Assembly: GCF_012516435.1 (NCBI RefSeq)
Contig: NZ_CP051216.1
Location: forward strand, 3,099,669-3,163,668
Direction: 5' to 3'
DNA from: Pseudodesulfovibrio sp. zrk46
GTDB lineage: Bacteria; Desulfobacterota; Desulfovibrionia; Desulfovibrionales; Desulfovibrionaceae
DNA length: 64,000 nucleotides
Position 1 is the first letter of the stretch. Every line of letters starts with the position of its first letter. The notes beneath the pieces were generated by a model. That model made no database searches, was not told where the DNA came from, and saw only the letters and a list, made by a program, of their open reading frames with translations. The translations under genes and the position numbers were made by a program. Positions 24,057-31,299 of this stretch are shown in pieces.

Positions 24057-24485
24057 TTTGGTCTGACAGTCAGAGCAGATACCATAAAGGTACATTTTGT
24101 GTCGAAGTAACTTGAAATCATGTTCTTGCGCCAGTTGCTCTTGGCGAGCTTCAATTGTTGGGTCAAGGATTTCAATGTTCTTGCCACATCGCTCGCAAAT
24201 GAGGTGGTCATGATGATCCTCGCCGTAGCTTAACTCATAGCGAGTAACACCATCTGCGAAATCTAATGGCTCGATTAGGCCGGATTCATATAATAGCTTG
24301 AGAGTGCGATATACTGTGGCTTGGCCGACCGATTTATCTCTCTTCTTGACTTTGGCATAAAGCTCTTCAGAGGACAGGTGAGCATTTTGTTTGAGGAATG
24401 TATCAAGAATGAGGCGCCGCTGAGGCGTCATCTTAAGGTTCTTATCCGCTAGGTAGTCCGCGAAAACATCTTGTGGATTTTTCAT
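24054..24485 (-). CDS. fur: Fur-family metal-responsive repressor
   Basis: This 143-residue regulator has the Fur fold: a winged helix with MTPQRRLILDTF and QATVYRTLKLL recognition segments in the first 85 residues, and a metal-binding dimerisation domain with HHDH, CERC and CSDC. The two CXXC pairs give the structural zinc site. The sequence reads most like Fur (iron) of Desulfovibrio, but PerR or Zur cannot be strictly excluded by eye. A 21-base inverted repeat lies 24 bases upstream of the start and is a likely autoregulatory operator. Confidence 0.88.
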   Translation of the reverse strand: MKNPQDVFADYLADKNLKMTPQRRLILDTFLKQNAHLSSEELYAKVKKRDKSVGQATVYRTLKLLYESGLIEPLDFADGVTRYELSYGEDHHDHLICERCGKNIEILDPTIEARQEQLAQEHDFKLLRHKMYLYGICSDCQTK

Positions 24486-24508
24486 ACTATATTTGGTTAG
24501 TTTTATTG

Positions 24509-24529
24509 AATTACATTCTAAATGTAATT
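24509..24529. promoter_or_regulatory. Inverted repeat upstream of fur
   Basis: Perfect nine-base arms AATTACATT (24509-24517) and AATGTAATT (24521-24529) are separated by CTA. They lie 24 bases before the fur start, where an operator blocking the promoter would sit. The sequence is not the classical GATAAT-type Fur box. Confidence 0.6.
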
Positions 24530-24698
24530 ACGGGAAGCATGCAAATGTGTCAAATGCTCATATTAAAAATATGGGTTTCAATTTGTTTTCGGCAATTCTC
24601 AGGATAATGTAGCTTTAGTTGCTTTGTTTCTTGACATTCATCAATGGGATTTCTACAAGGTTCATCTCGGTTGGGCACCTTGTCTGTCAACCGATCAT

Positions 24699-24790
24699 GG
24701 AGAGGTGGCAGAGTCCGGTTTAATGCGCTGGTCTTGAAAACCAGAGGCGGTTTACCCCGTCCGGGGGTTCGAATCCCTCCCTCTCCGCCA
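24699..24790 (+). tRNA. tRNA-Ser (anticodon UGA)
   Basis: A 92-base type II tRNA starts with GGAGAGG and ends with CCTCTCCGCCA, with the terminal CCA encoded. The anticodon stem CTGGT/ACCAG encloses loop CTTGAAA, giving anticodon TGA (reads UCA, serine). A long variable arm (GGCGGTTTACCCCGTC region) and T-loop GTTCGAATC are present. Its 3' end is the integration site of the island that follows. Confidence 0.97.
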
Positions 24791-24792
24791 TA
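24776..24792 (+). repeat. attL: 17-bp direct repeat at the tRNA-Ser 3' end
   Basis: CCTCCCTCTCCGCCATA covers the last 15 bases of the tRNA and two bases beyond. The identical sequence recurs at 35864-35880 in the same orientation. Together they bound the island and are the expected crossover copies for the adjacent integrase. Confidence 0.9.
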
Positions 24793-24823
24793 TTTCAAAA
24801 TCTCTTACGTTCAGGAAGAGTCT

Positions 24824-24849
24824 AAAGCCCTCATTAAGAGGGCTTTTTT
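24824..24849 (+). terminator. Terminator after tRNA-Ser
   Basis: AAAGCCCTC (24824-24832) followed by ATTAA and GAGGGCTTTTTT (24838-24849) gives a strong intrinsic terminator 34 bases past the tRNA. It lies inside the island, so it replaces the native tRNA terminator. Confidence 0.88.
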
Positions 24850-24927
24850 GTTGCTATTGTTGAGTCTCTAGCAGTCTAGGCGAGTCAGAGGGAGTCTTGA
24901 CAGGCCGGGTGCAAAGTGTACATAAAG

Positions 24928-24964
24928 TGGTATATTTCAAAATGTACCATTTTTTGATGTACCA
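24928..24964. repeat. Putative integrase arm-type sites, left end
   Basis: TGGTATA (24928-24934) and two inverse copies TGTACCA (24943-24949 and 24958-24964) lie within 60 bases of the integrase start. Related TGGTATA repeats occur at the right end of the island. Their location at both ends fits arm-binding sites of the integrase or excisionase, or an integrase operator. Confidence 0.4.
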
Positions 24965-24982
24965 CCACGCCGGGAGAACTTT

Positions 24983-26197
24983 ATGCCTTTGACCGATGCG
25001 AAGATAAAAGCAGCGAAGCCGAAAACAAATGAATATACGCTGAATGATGGCGAAGGGCTCGCCCTTGTCGTTAGCCCCAAAGGGCGCAAGTGGTGGCGAT
25101 TCCGTTATCAGATGAAGGGCAAGCGGACAGGCTTGTCTCTCGGAACTTACCCATACATCACGCTCCAGGATGCACGTACAAGGCGCAGCCAGCTAAAAAC
25201 GCTCATTGCTCAGGGGATTGACCCCTCTCGGAAGCGCAAGGAAGATAAGCGACGGAGCAGTGCTAGTGAAGCTTTTGAAGCTGTAGCGCGTGAATGGTTT
25301 CAAAAGAATCTTGCTGGTTGGAGTGGGCGTCATGCAAAGACCACCATCGAACGGCTCGAAAAGAATGTATTCCCATTCATTGGGGAGCGGCCTATTTCAG
25401 AGTTGGGCGTTGAAGATATGCTGGGGGTTGTACAGCGTTGTGAAAAGCGTGGGGCGGTGGAAACCGCTAGGCGTGTCCGACAAATAATGTCGCAAATCTT
25501 TCGTTATGCGGTGGCTGCTGGCCGCGCAGAACGTGATCCCGCAGCGGATATAAAAGGTGCAATTCCACCGGCCAGGAAGGTGAAGCATCACCCGTCGATC
25601 ACCGATCCCAAAGAAATTGGGCCGCTTCTGAGGGCCATAGATAGCTTCTCAGGGACTTTTGTTGTTCATTGCGCTCTTAGGTTCGCCCCGTTGGTTTTTG
25701 TGCGGCCCGGGGAGCTGAGGAACGCCGAATGGAATGAGATAGACCTTGAAGCGTGCGAGTGGAGAATACCGGAATCAAAAATGAAAGGGGGGAGCCCTCA
25801 TATTGTGCCCCTTTCTAAGCAAGCGGTGGCAATTCTGATTGAGGTTTACAAGCTTACCGGACCGTCTGGTTTCGTTTTCCCGAGCATACGTACAGCTTCA
25901 CGCCCCATGTCTGAGAATACCATTAATGTGTCTCTTCGGCGTCTTGGTTACGATAAGGAGGAAATGACAGGCCACGGCTTTAGGTCCATGGCGTCAACGC
26001 TGCTGAATGAGCATGGTTGGCACAAGGATGCTATTGAAAGGCAGTTGGCGCACACCCCGAAAGATAAAGTTAGGGCCAGCTATAATTATGCTGAACACTT
26101 ACCCGAGCGTAAAAAGATGATGCAAGCGTGGGCGGACTACCTCGATAGCTTGAAGGCTGGCGGTAAAGTTGTTCCCCTTTTTGCGAAAGTGAATTGA
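24983..26197 (+). CDS. P4-type tyrosine integrase
   Basis: This 404-residue site-specific recombinase presumably inserts the island into tRNA-Ser. It has the DUF4102 arm-binding domain at the N-terminus (MPLTDAKIKAAKPK through about residue 85), a SAM-like core-binding domain (about 95-180) and the catalytic domain with Arg in RPGELR, His-X-X-Arg in HGFR, and the Tyr nucleophile in ASYNYAEHL. It lies next to the tRNA and reads away from it, the usual P4-type arrangement. All catalytic residues I can identify are intact, so the element may still be mobile. Confidence 0.95.
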   Translation: MPLTDAKIKAAKPKTNEYTLNDGEGLALVVSPKGRKWWRFRYQMKGKRTGLSLGTYPYITLQDARTRRSQLKTLIAQGIDPSRKRKEDKRRSSASEAFEAVAREWFQKNLAGWSGRHAKTTIERLEKNVFPFIGERPISELGVEDMLGVVQRCEKRGAVETARRVRQIMSQIFRYAVAAGRAERDPAADIKGAIPPARKVKHHPSITDPKEIGPLLRAIDSFSGTFVVHCALRFAPLVFVRPGELRNAEWNEIDLEACEWRIPESKMKGGSPHIVPLSKQAVAILIEVYKLTGPSGFVFPSIRTASRPMSENTINVSLRRLGYDKEEMTGHGFRSMASTLLNEHGWHKDAIERQLAHTPKDKVRASYNYAEHLPERKKMMQAWADYLDSLKAGGKVVPLFAKVN

Positions 26198-26205
26198 GTT
26201 TTGAA

Positions 26206-27063
26206 ATGGTAAAAATTGAGGAATATCAAAGAGAAAAGTTGCAGGAGGAAGTCAACTTTCTCCTGTTTTGGCAGTGGGAATATGGCAGGAGGGCGACAAG
26301 TAATAATGACTTGATATTTCGAGCCATTCTCAGAGGGGAGCGATTGCCTGAACAGATGTCTAAGGAAAGTGTCTACGGTTGGACTGTTTGTTCCTTTGAC
26401 CCTCCGCTTCCAGATATTATGCTTACTTTAGGCGACTGCCGTTTTTATCATTCTGCTCATGAGATAGTTAGCGATCTTGAAAGGGGCTCATTTCGCTACA
26501 GGCTGGAAAGCGATTATGCTTCCGTAGATAGAGAGCTGTATCCTTTTGGCGTGGGGGTGAGTATCAATGATAGTTGGATTGATTGTCTCTCGGATAAATA
26601 TGGCCTCTCTCGGGGCGATTGCTACCATTTAATTGCTGAGGGAGTGACTGCAATTGAGAGGCAACAAGGTGCCAAGGCATATATGATTCCTAATGGGATG
26701 GGAGAAAATGAAATTTCTTACAATATTTCTGAGCTACGAAATACGCATTTAACAGATAGCCATGAGTATGGTGAACTTTCTAGGCTTGCAAGAGTGAAGG
26801 CACAACTATTAAAAAGCACTCCCATGGCTAGAGTTCCATTGAATTCAGTTAAAAAAAGAGCCGTAGGTCTATGGATTTGGGATTATGTGCAGCAAAATGA
26901 CTGTGCGCTAAAAGAGGCTAAGGCAAGCTTTATCAAGGCTTACGACCAGCATAAGTTAAAGCTTGAAGACTCGGTTGACGAGTTCGGCTTTTACTATCGT
27001 AAAACTTTAGAATGCATAGAAAAGAAGAGCGTGATCGGGTTTAGCAAGAAATCCAGAACCTAA
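26206..27063 (+). CDS. Hypothetical island protein
   Basis: The 285-residue product is not recognised. It has no signal peptide or membrane helix and appears mixed alpha/beta, with a Tyr/Asp-rich middle and a Lys-rich C-terminus. An alternative TTG start at 26194 would overlap the integrase stop as TTGA; I prefer the ATG at 26206, though neither has a good ribosome site. The gene directly follows the integrase and is probably cotranscribed. A hairpin overlaps its stop codon. Codon use is A/T-rich compared with the chromosome. Confidence 0.65.
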   Translation: MVKIEEYQREKLQEEVNFLLFWQWEYGRRATSNNDLIFRAILRGERLPEQMSKESVYGWTVCSFDPPLPDIMLTLGDCRFYHSAHEIVSDLERGSFRYRLESDYASVDRELYPFGVGVSINDSWIDCLSDKYGLSRGDCYHLIAEGVTAIERQQGAKAYMIPNGMGENEISYNISELRNTHLTDSHEYGELSRLARVKAQLLKSTPMARVPLNSVKKRAVGLWIWDYVQQNDCALKEAKASFIKAYDQHKLKLEDSVDEFGFYYRKTLECIEKKSVIGFSKKSRT

Positions 27064-27080
27064 TTATTTTTTTAGGTTCT
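27055..27080 (+). terminator. Possible terminator after the first island operon
   Basis: AGAACCTAA (27055-27063) pairs with TTAGGTTCT (27072-27080). The T-run lies mainly in the loop and the trailing sequence is TTGCGTGTTT, so termination may be partial. Confidence 0.5.
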
Positions 27081-27168
27081 TTGCGTGTTTAACGTTTTAA
27101 GTCCTAACCTTCCTCCACAAGTCATGAAGCGGCTAAGGCCGTCATTATTTCAAGCAAGTGGAGGAAAT

Positions 27169-27366
27169 ATGAATCCGATTTTTCCAACAGAGGGCTTTGC
27201 CCGTTTACCCCAAATTCTTGATTTTCTATCTGTCAGCGAGAGTACCTTTCGTAGGGGAATAAAGGCTGGCAAATTTCCCAAACCAATCAAAGTGAACAGG
27301 ACAAGCGTTTGGCCTGCTACGGAGATTCGGGCAGCCGTTGACAAGCTTTCTGAAAGAGAAGGCTAG
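27169..27366 (+). CDS. AlpA-family prophage regulator
   Basis: This 65-residue DNA-binding protein has a MerR/AlpA-like winged helix-turn-helix, with FLSVSESTFRRGIKAGKFP as the recognition segment and VWPATEIRAAVD at the end. AlpA-type proteins activate excision or replication genes in P4-like elements. The start at 27169 has GGAGG eight bases upstream; a longer frame from 27085 lacks a ribosome site. Its position between the integrase and the replication-like gene is typical of satellites. Confidence 0.85.
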   Translation: MNPIFPTEGFARLPQILDFLSVSESTFRRGIKAGKFPKPIKVNRTSVWPATEIRAAVDKLSEREG

Positions 27367-27372
27367 TCATGT

Positions 27373-28194
27373 ATGGGCTTTGCCTTAGTGTCTCTATCTG
27401 TATCCCCGTATATCTCCCACATACCTTTTTCGCCGCGATGGTGCTTTTCGATGTCCTCAAGTGATTTTGGTGGATTCCGATGGGTTGAGCCCAAAGGGGA
27501 CAGGCATTTTAAGATGCTTCCATTTGATTTCGTCGGCCTTAATGGGCCGAATGGCTATCGCCCGAGCCTGTGGTGTGAGCTTGGCCGGTCTGCTCAAGCT
27601 CTTTTGCCTACGCTGTTGCGACATGCTGATAGTAAAGGGGAAGCTTTCCCCAGTGAAGGGCGGCTTGCAGCCATGTCCGGGTTAACACGCAAAACAGTCA
27701 GAAGTGCTGCCATAGAGTTGGAAAGACGAGAAATTGTCTCAATTTCTATGCGTGTTTCAAGGGCTGGCCGCCGTTTAAAAGTTTATCGATTTTTAAGCAA
27801 TAGCGCAGATGGGATCATTCTACCCTCAATATTTATTGATGGGGGGAATTGGGCTGAGCTGACTCCCGCAGCTAGGAGTTTATCGTTGGCGTTTCGCTTT
27901 TTTGGAAGCCCTAGACCTGACCTTGATCCTGATTTTGGTGAGTGGCTTCATGACGATGAGTGGTATGAATATTTGGATATGCGCCTTGCTGATTACTGCA
28001 ATGCTGAGCCTGTCGTTCTTAGGCGGTTTGCCGGGATCGGGCCTCGCGTGTGGTCCCGCGCTATCAAATCGTTGCGAGACAATTCCTTTATAGAGCCTGC
28101 GCATGACAATGAAACTTACTGGCGGGTATTAATATATCCCCCTTGCGTGCAATCCGTTGGTTATCTCAATTCGAAGATTGAAGGTGAGACGTGA
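27373..28194 (+). CDS. Winged-helix replication-initiator-like protein
   Basis: This 273-residue protein contains a winged helix-turn-helix (about residues 85-145) resembling phage replication protein O-type domains: a segment beginning LLRHADSKGEAFPSEGRLA, then SGLTRKTVRSAAIELERR. The C-terminal half is helical and unassigned. The start is uncertain: ATG at 27373 has only a distant GAAGG, and ATG at 27451 (MSSSDFGG) is an alternative. By position and fold it is the best candidate for the island's replication initiator. No primase or helicase is seen. Confidence 0.6.
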   Translation: MGFALVSLSVSPYISHIPFSPRWCFSMSSSDFGGFRWVEPKGDRHFKMLPFDFVGLNGPNGYRPSLWCELGRSAQALLPTLLRHADSKGEAFPSEGRLAAMSGLTRKTVRSAAIELERREIVSISMRVSRAGRRLKVYRFLSNSADGIILPSIFIDGGNWAELTPAARSLSLAFRFFGSPRPDLDPDFGEWLHDDEWYEYLDMRLADYCNAEPVVLRRFAGIGPRVWSRAIKSLRDNSFIEPAHDNETYWRVLIYPPCVQSVGYLNSKIEGET

Positions 28195-28298
28195 TGAGAA
28201 ATGAAGTGTTCGCACCGCACATATTACCCCTGCTCGGCATGGAATACCCACAAGAAGCACGAATTACCCTTCATCATAGCTGCACGGCCTATTCTTAA
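28194..28298 (+). CDS. Possible small ORF, 34 residues
   Basis: An ATG overlapping the previous stop (TGATG) opens a 34-codon frame ending at TAA 28296-28298. The product has the sequence feature ARITLHHSCTAYS at its C-terminus and no recognised domain. Translational coupling is the only support. Confidence 0.3.
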   Translation: MRNEVFAPHILPLLGMEYPQEARITLHHSCTAYS

Positions 28299-28374
28299 CT
28301 CAGTCCGTAGCGATGCATGAGTTACCCACTAAGGATTTATTGAAGGATAGAAGGAAGGATTTAATGAAGGACGA

Positions 28375-28608
28375 GTGCAAAGCGGCAGCTTCACACGTCG
28401 GTGTCCTAGGAGGTGGAGCGTGTTTGATGGTGTTACGAAGAGAGCCTTTGAGAAGGCATTTCGAGAAGATGGATTTGGAAGAGGAACCGCTAAGCGGATC
28501 GTATCAATAATGGTGAAGGTTTTTGACGAAATGAATCGTGCGTCATTGGTCGTTAATAGTGCGGACGTTTACGTCCAGCAGAAACCAAAGGATAGAAAAA
28601 ATGCATAA
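28375..28608 (+). CDS. Hypothetical small island protein
   Basis: A 77-codon frame starts with GTG, six bases after GAAGG, and ends at 28608. The product is basic, with a helical middle (AKRIVSIMVKVFDEMNRASL) and a Lys-rich tail. An overlapping frame at 28313-28510 is an alternative, so the gene call is uncertain. A hairpin (CGGCC...GGCCG near 28631-28655) separates it from the recombinase gene. Confidence 0.35.
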   Translation: MQSGSFTRRCPRRWSVFDGVTKRAFEKAFREDGFGRGTAKRIVSIMVKVFDEMNRASLVVNSADVYVQQKPKDRKNA

Positions 28609-28668
28609 GAATATGGCATGCAAGGATATTGCGGCCCCCTCATATTCTGAGGCCGTAAGGGAGGCAGC

Positions 28669-29289
28669 ATGAAGGGGTGTCGTCCACTGACCGAGGTGGA
28701 AGTTCGCCGGGTGCTGGTGTCATTCTCTGGCCGGTATGAGGTGCGTAATCGTTGCCTGTTTGTCCTAGGTGTCCTCTGTGGCTTTCGTGTTTCCGAAATG
28801 CTGTCTTTGCGAATTAGGGACGTGGTGGCAGGCGGCTTAGTTTGCAAACGGGTCAAGGTGCCTAAGCGTAACATGAAGGGTAGTAAGGAAGGGCGTACCG
28901 CCTTCCTGCCTCCCGAAGGGCAACGCGCAGTGCTGGGCCAGATACAAGCCCTTGAATACCCGGCCCCGGACGATTTTCTTTTTCGTTCTCAACGGGGAAA
29001 GAATAGGGCTATTAGCCCCTCCCAGGCTCATAGGGTGTTGGTGTCGTGTTTCGAGTCATGTGGGGTTGTAGATCAAGTTTCCACCCACTCCATGCGCAAG
29101 ACGTTCGCAGACAGGATGTATACCCACTTTCTCCAGCGTGTTGCCGATGGAGAGAAGGTGGACGCCTTCACGGAAACGTCTCTTGCCCTCGGGCACCGTG
29201 ATCCGGCTAGTACGCGGCACTATTTGAGCTTCCGTGACGATGAGCGGTGTGAAGCCGCTAAAGCCATAGGGAAGGCTCTGTATGGTTGA
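28669..29289 (+). CDS. Minimal tyrosine recombinase (catalytic domain only)
   Basis: This 206-residue protein consists of little more than the tyrosine recombinase catalytic domain. It has Arg in GFRVSE, Lys in the following beta-hairpin, HSMRK (His-X-X-Arg), GHRD and the nucleophile in STRHYLSF. The N-terminal core-binding domain of XerC/phage integrases is absent. AGGGAGG precedes the ATG. It overlaps the excisionase-like gene by eight bases. Having it in addition to the P4-type integrase is unusual. It could resolve replicating forms, invert a segment, or assist excision. Confidence 0.82.
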   Translation: MKGCRPLTEVEVRRVLVSFSGRYEVRNRCLFVLGVLCGFRVSEMLSLRIRDVVAGGLVCKRVKVPKRNMKGSKEGRTAFLPPEGQRAVLGQIQALEYPAPDDFLFRSQRGKNRAISPSQAHRVLVSCFESCGVVDQVSTHSMRKTFADRMYTHFLQRVADGEKVDAFTETSLALGHRDPASTRHYLSFRDDERCEAAKAIGKALYG

Positions 29290-29485
29290 TCCCGTATACA
29301 ACGTGGCCGATGTTGCTGCCCGCTTGAAGGTGTCTCCCAAGACTGTGCGCAAATTCATCCGAACGGGCCAGCTTAAAGCCTCTAACCTAGGGTCTACGAA
29401 ACGCTACAGGTATGCCATACGGAAAGCCTCTCTTGAAGCCTTTCTGGTTGTGCGCGAGGTGGCAGGAATTGAAGGAAGTGGGTGA
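29282..29485 (+). CDS. Excisionase-like helix-turn-helix protein
   Basis: This 67-residue protein has a MerR/excisionase-type helix-turn-helix: YNVADVAARLKVSPKTVRKF, then an RTGQLKASNLGSTKRYR wing. It overlaps the minimal recombinase by eight bases, so the two are coupled and probably work together as a directionality factor and recombinase pair. A DNA-binding repressor role is also possible. Confidence 0.75.
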   Translation: MVDPVYNVADVAARLKVSPKTVRKFIRTGQLKASNLGSTKRYRYAIRKASLEAFLVVREVAGIEGSG

Positions 29486-29833
29486 GACCGTGGGTAGGTA
29501 GGCTGGCTGTTAAAGAAATTGCACGCGCTATTCATCAAGGAAAGCTCTGCGTGGACAGTGGGTTAGCGCAAGGTGTGGGCGCGCTAGGAACCGTCTAGCA
29601 TTCGAAATGCAAGGAACTACCGATTCCTTGAGAGTCGTAGGTCAAACAGACACAAACGGACACAAACACCCCTCTATACCCCTTACGGGTCCTTTCCGGG
29701 GGGTACCCCCTGTGGGTGAATGCTGATCGCACGCCTTTATTTCTGCGAGGGGAATTGCCGTTGTTGCCGTAGTTGAAGCTTTGAAGCCTGTGGAAAACTC
29801 AATTAATCATTCTGAATTAAAGGGAAAAGAAGA
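29486..29833. other. Non-coding or weakly coding stretch in the island
   Basis: These 348 bases hold no convincing gene. A 38-codon frame opening with a GTG at the previous stop and ending at 29598 is possible but unsupported. A tandem GGACACAAAC/AGACACAAAC repeat lies near 29649-29669, followed by a G/C-rich CCGGGGGGTACCCCC region near 29696-29711. Iterated short repeats beside recombinase genes could be a replication origin or control region; nothing proves it. Confidence 0.3.
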
Positions 29834-30352
29834 ATGGAAATAGAACGTCAAAAGCAGATAGTGGATAGGGCTCATCTGGCCGCCGCTCTTAGCATTGCAG
29901 AAAACACCGTTTTGGCTCGGGTCCGGGAGGGAATGCCTGTCCTCCAGCGTGGAAGGCGTGGCAAGCCTTGGCAGTTTGATCTTGCGGAGTGTGTGGTCTG
30001 GGATCGTGACCGGGCAATACGGAAGGCTACCGGCGTCGTGAAGGGAGATGAAACCGAGGCCCAATTGAAGCGCCGGTTGCTAGAGGCTCGGGTTAAGGGG
30101 GAAGAGATAGAAGCAGCCCGAAAGGCAAGCGAAATCGTTCCGGTGGATGAAGTAGAGTCCGCCGTGATCGCTGCCTTTACTGAGGTGCGTCAAGCCATGC
30201 TTTCTATTCCTGATCGTGCAGCCCTGCGTTTGATGGCCGCCGAAGATGAAACCGCCATTAAGGAAGTATTGCGTGAGGAGATAGACCTTGCCTTGCACGC
30301 CCTGGCCGATTCGGATTTGCTGGAAGGGTGGGAGGATGAGCCTTGCGAGTAA
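29834..30352 (+). CDS. Phage terminase small subunit, Nu1-like
   Basis: This 172-residue protein resembles the Nu1/TerS DNA-packaging subunit. An N-terminal winged helix-turn-helix (residues about 8-50, AALSIAENTVLARVREGMP) precedes a helical region with LKRRLLEARVKGEEIEAARK, EIVPVDEVE and MLSIPDRAALRLM, the usual Nu1 pattern. No large terminase or other packaging gene is present in the island. In satellites a lone TerS redirects a helper phage's large terminase to package the satellite. AAAGGGAAAAGAAG precedes the start. Confidence 0.75.
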   Translation: MEIERQKQIVDRAHLAAALSIAENTVLARVREGMPVLQRGRRGKPWQFDLAECVVWDRDRAIRKATGVVKGDETEAQLKRRLLEARVKGEEIEAARKASEIVPVDEVESAVIAAFTEVRQAMLSIPDRAALRLMAAEDETAIKEVLREEIDLALHALADSDLLEGWEDEPCE

Positions 30353-30371
30353 CTTCAAAGGAGGAAGGCTA

Positions 30372-30713
30372 ATGCCAGATCAGGAAAAAATGTGGGTAAA
30401 TGGTAAAGTCGAGATGGAGTGTCCCCGAGACATCTACGGAGAGCGTCTTGCAGATACAATTGAAAGCGCTTTCAGCCCACTTCGAAGTTTTGCGGATTTG
30501 CTGGATGTAACGGGAGATGAACCAGAAGGGGCGATTCTTGCGGGAAATGTGCTGCATGCTTTGGTGGAAAACGCTGAGCGGCAGTTGGAAGAACATAGCA
30601 GTGCTATAAGAACACATTATGGGAAAAGGCTAGATGTTGTACGGCACGCTTCCAGCTCTGGAGGCACTGTGGTCCCTGGTACGCTTGTGGGGGTAAAAGA
30701 ATATGAGTTGTGA
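30372..30713 (+). CDS. Hypothetical small island protein
   Basis: This 113-residue product is acidic and mostly helical, without a recognised domain. The start at 30372 follows AAAGGAGGAAGG; a longer frame from 30288 would overlap the terminase gene. It overlaps the next gene by 11 bases. The region around residues 25-75 (ADTIESAFSPLRSFADLL then VENAERQLEEH) suggests a two-helix unit like those in the next two proteins. Confidence 0.6.
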   Translation: MPDQEKMWVNGKVEMECPRDIYGERLADTIESAFSPLRSFADLLDVTGDEPEGAILAGNVLHALVENAERQLEEHSSAIRTHYGKRLDVVRHASSSGGTVVPGTLVGVKEYEL

Positions 30714-30945
30714 TCCTGATTCGATTTGGAAAAGCATGGAAGATTTTTCGGACAGAGCGAATACAATATCTTTGTCTTTAAAATCGTTGGTAGCATTGTT
30801 CGAAGAAAAGGTGGGGTATGGCCCCGCGCATATTGCCGAGCTTTTGGCAAAAGAACTTGATGAGCTGAATAGTGACCTTGGCGAATACGGGGCGAGTTTG
30901 CGTAGAGCATTGATCGCCAGCGAAAATGGAGGGCAGCATGGATAG
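30703..30945 (+). CDS. Hypothetical small island protein
   Basis: This 80-residue acidic helical product is not recognised. It overlaps its neighbours on both sides (11 and 8 bases), implying translational coupling in a compact three-gene run. Helix 1 covers about residues 8-35 and helix 2 about 45-75. Confidence 0.55.
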   Translation: MSCDPDSIWKSMEDFSDRANTISLSLKSLVALFEEKVGYGPAHIAELLAKELDELNSDLGEYGASLRRALIASENGGQHG

Positions 30946-31132
30946 AGACTATATTCTTGATTTGATGGGCGTGCGGAGTGCTTTGGTTGTCGTCGCCGAC
31001 ACTCTGGAAGAAAGAGGTCAAAATGACGTGACTTGGCTGATTTATAAATTGGCCCAAGTCGTTGATGAGGCCGCCGAGGAGATGGACAATAACAATTGGG
31101 GGCCGGGAAACTGGAATCCTCTTGAAGGATGA
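30938..31132 (+). CDS. Hypothetical small island protein
   Basis: This 64-residue acidic product is not recognised. The start at 30938 has GGAGGG upstream; an in-frame ATG at 30926 is possible. It shows the same short two-helix layout as the preceding two proteins and ends in an Asn/Trp/Gly-rich tail (NNNWGPGNWNP). A terminator follows. Confidence 0.5.
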   Translation: MDRDYILDLMGVRSALVVVADTLEERGQNDVTWLIYKLAQVVDEAAEEMDNNNWGPGNWNPLEG

Positions 31133-31158
31133 TTGCAGTGAGGAAAGACGATGATAGA

Positions 31159-31182
31159 AGCAGCCGCAGGGCTGCTTTTTTT
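31159..31182 (+). terminator. Terminator separating satellite backbone from defence cargo
   Basis: AGCAGCC (31159-31165) and GGCTGCT (31169-31175) form a seven-base-pair stem with GCA loop and a run of seven T. It lies 27 bases past the last small ORF and isolates the defence-type genes as a separate transcription unit. Confidence 0.85.
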
Positions 31183-31299
31183 GTGGGGGCCTCCTGAGTT
31201 TAAAAAAAAGTGGGGGCTTTCTAGAGAAGGGGATGTTGGCTTTTTGTATGAGGTTGTCTATTGAGTGAGGGATAACAATATAGAGAAGGAGAGTTCGGC

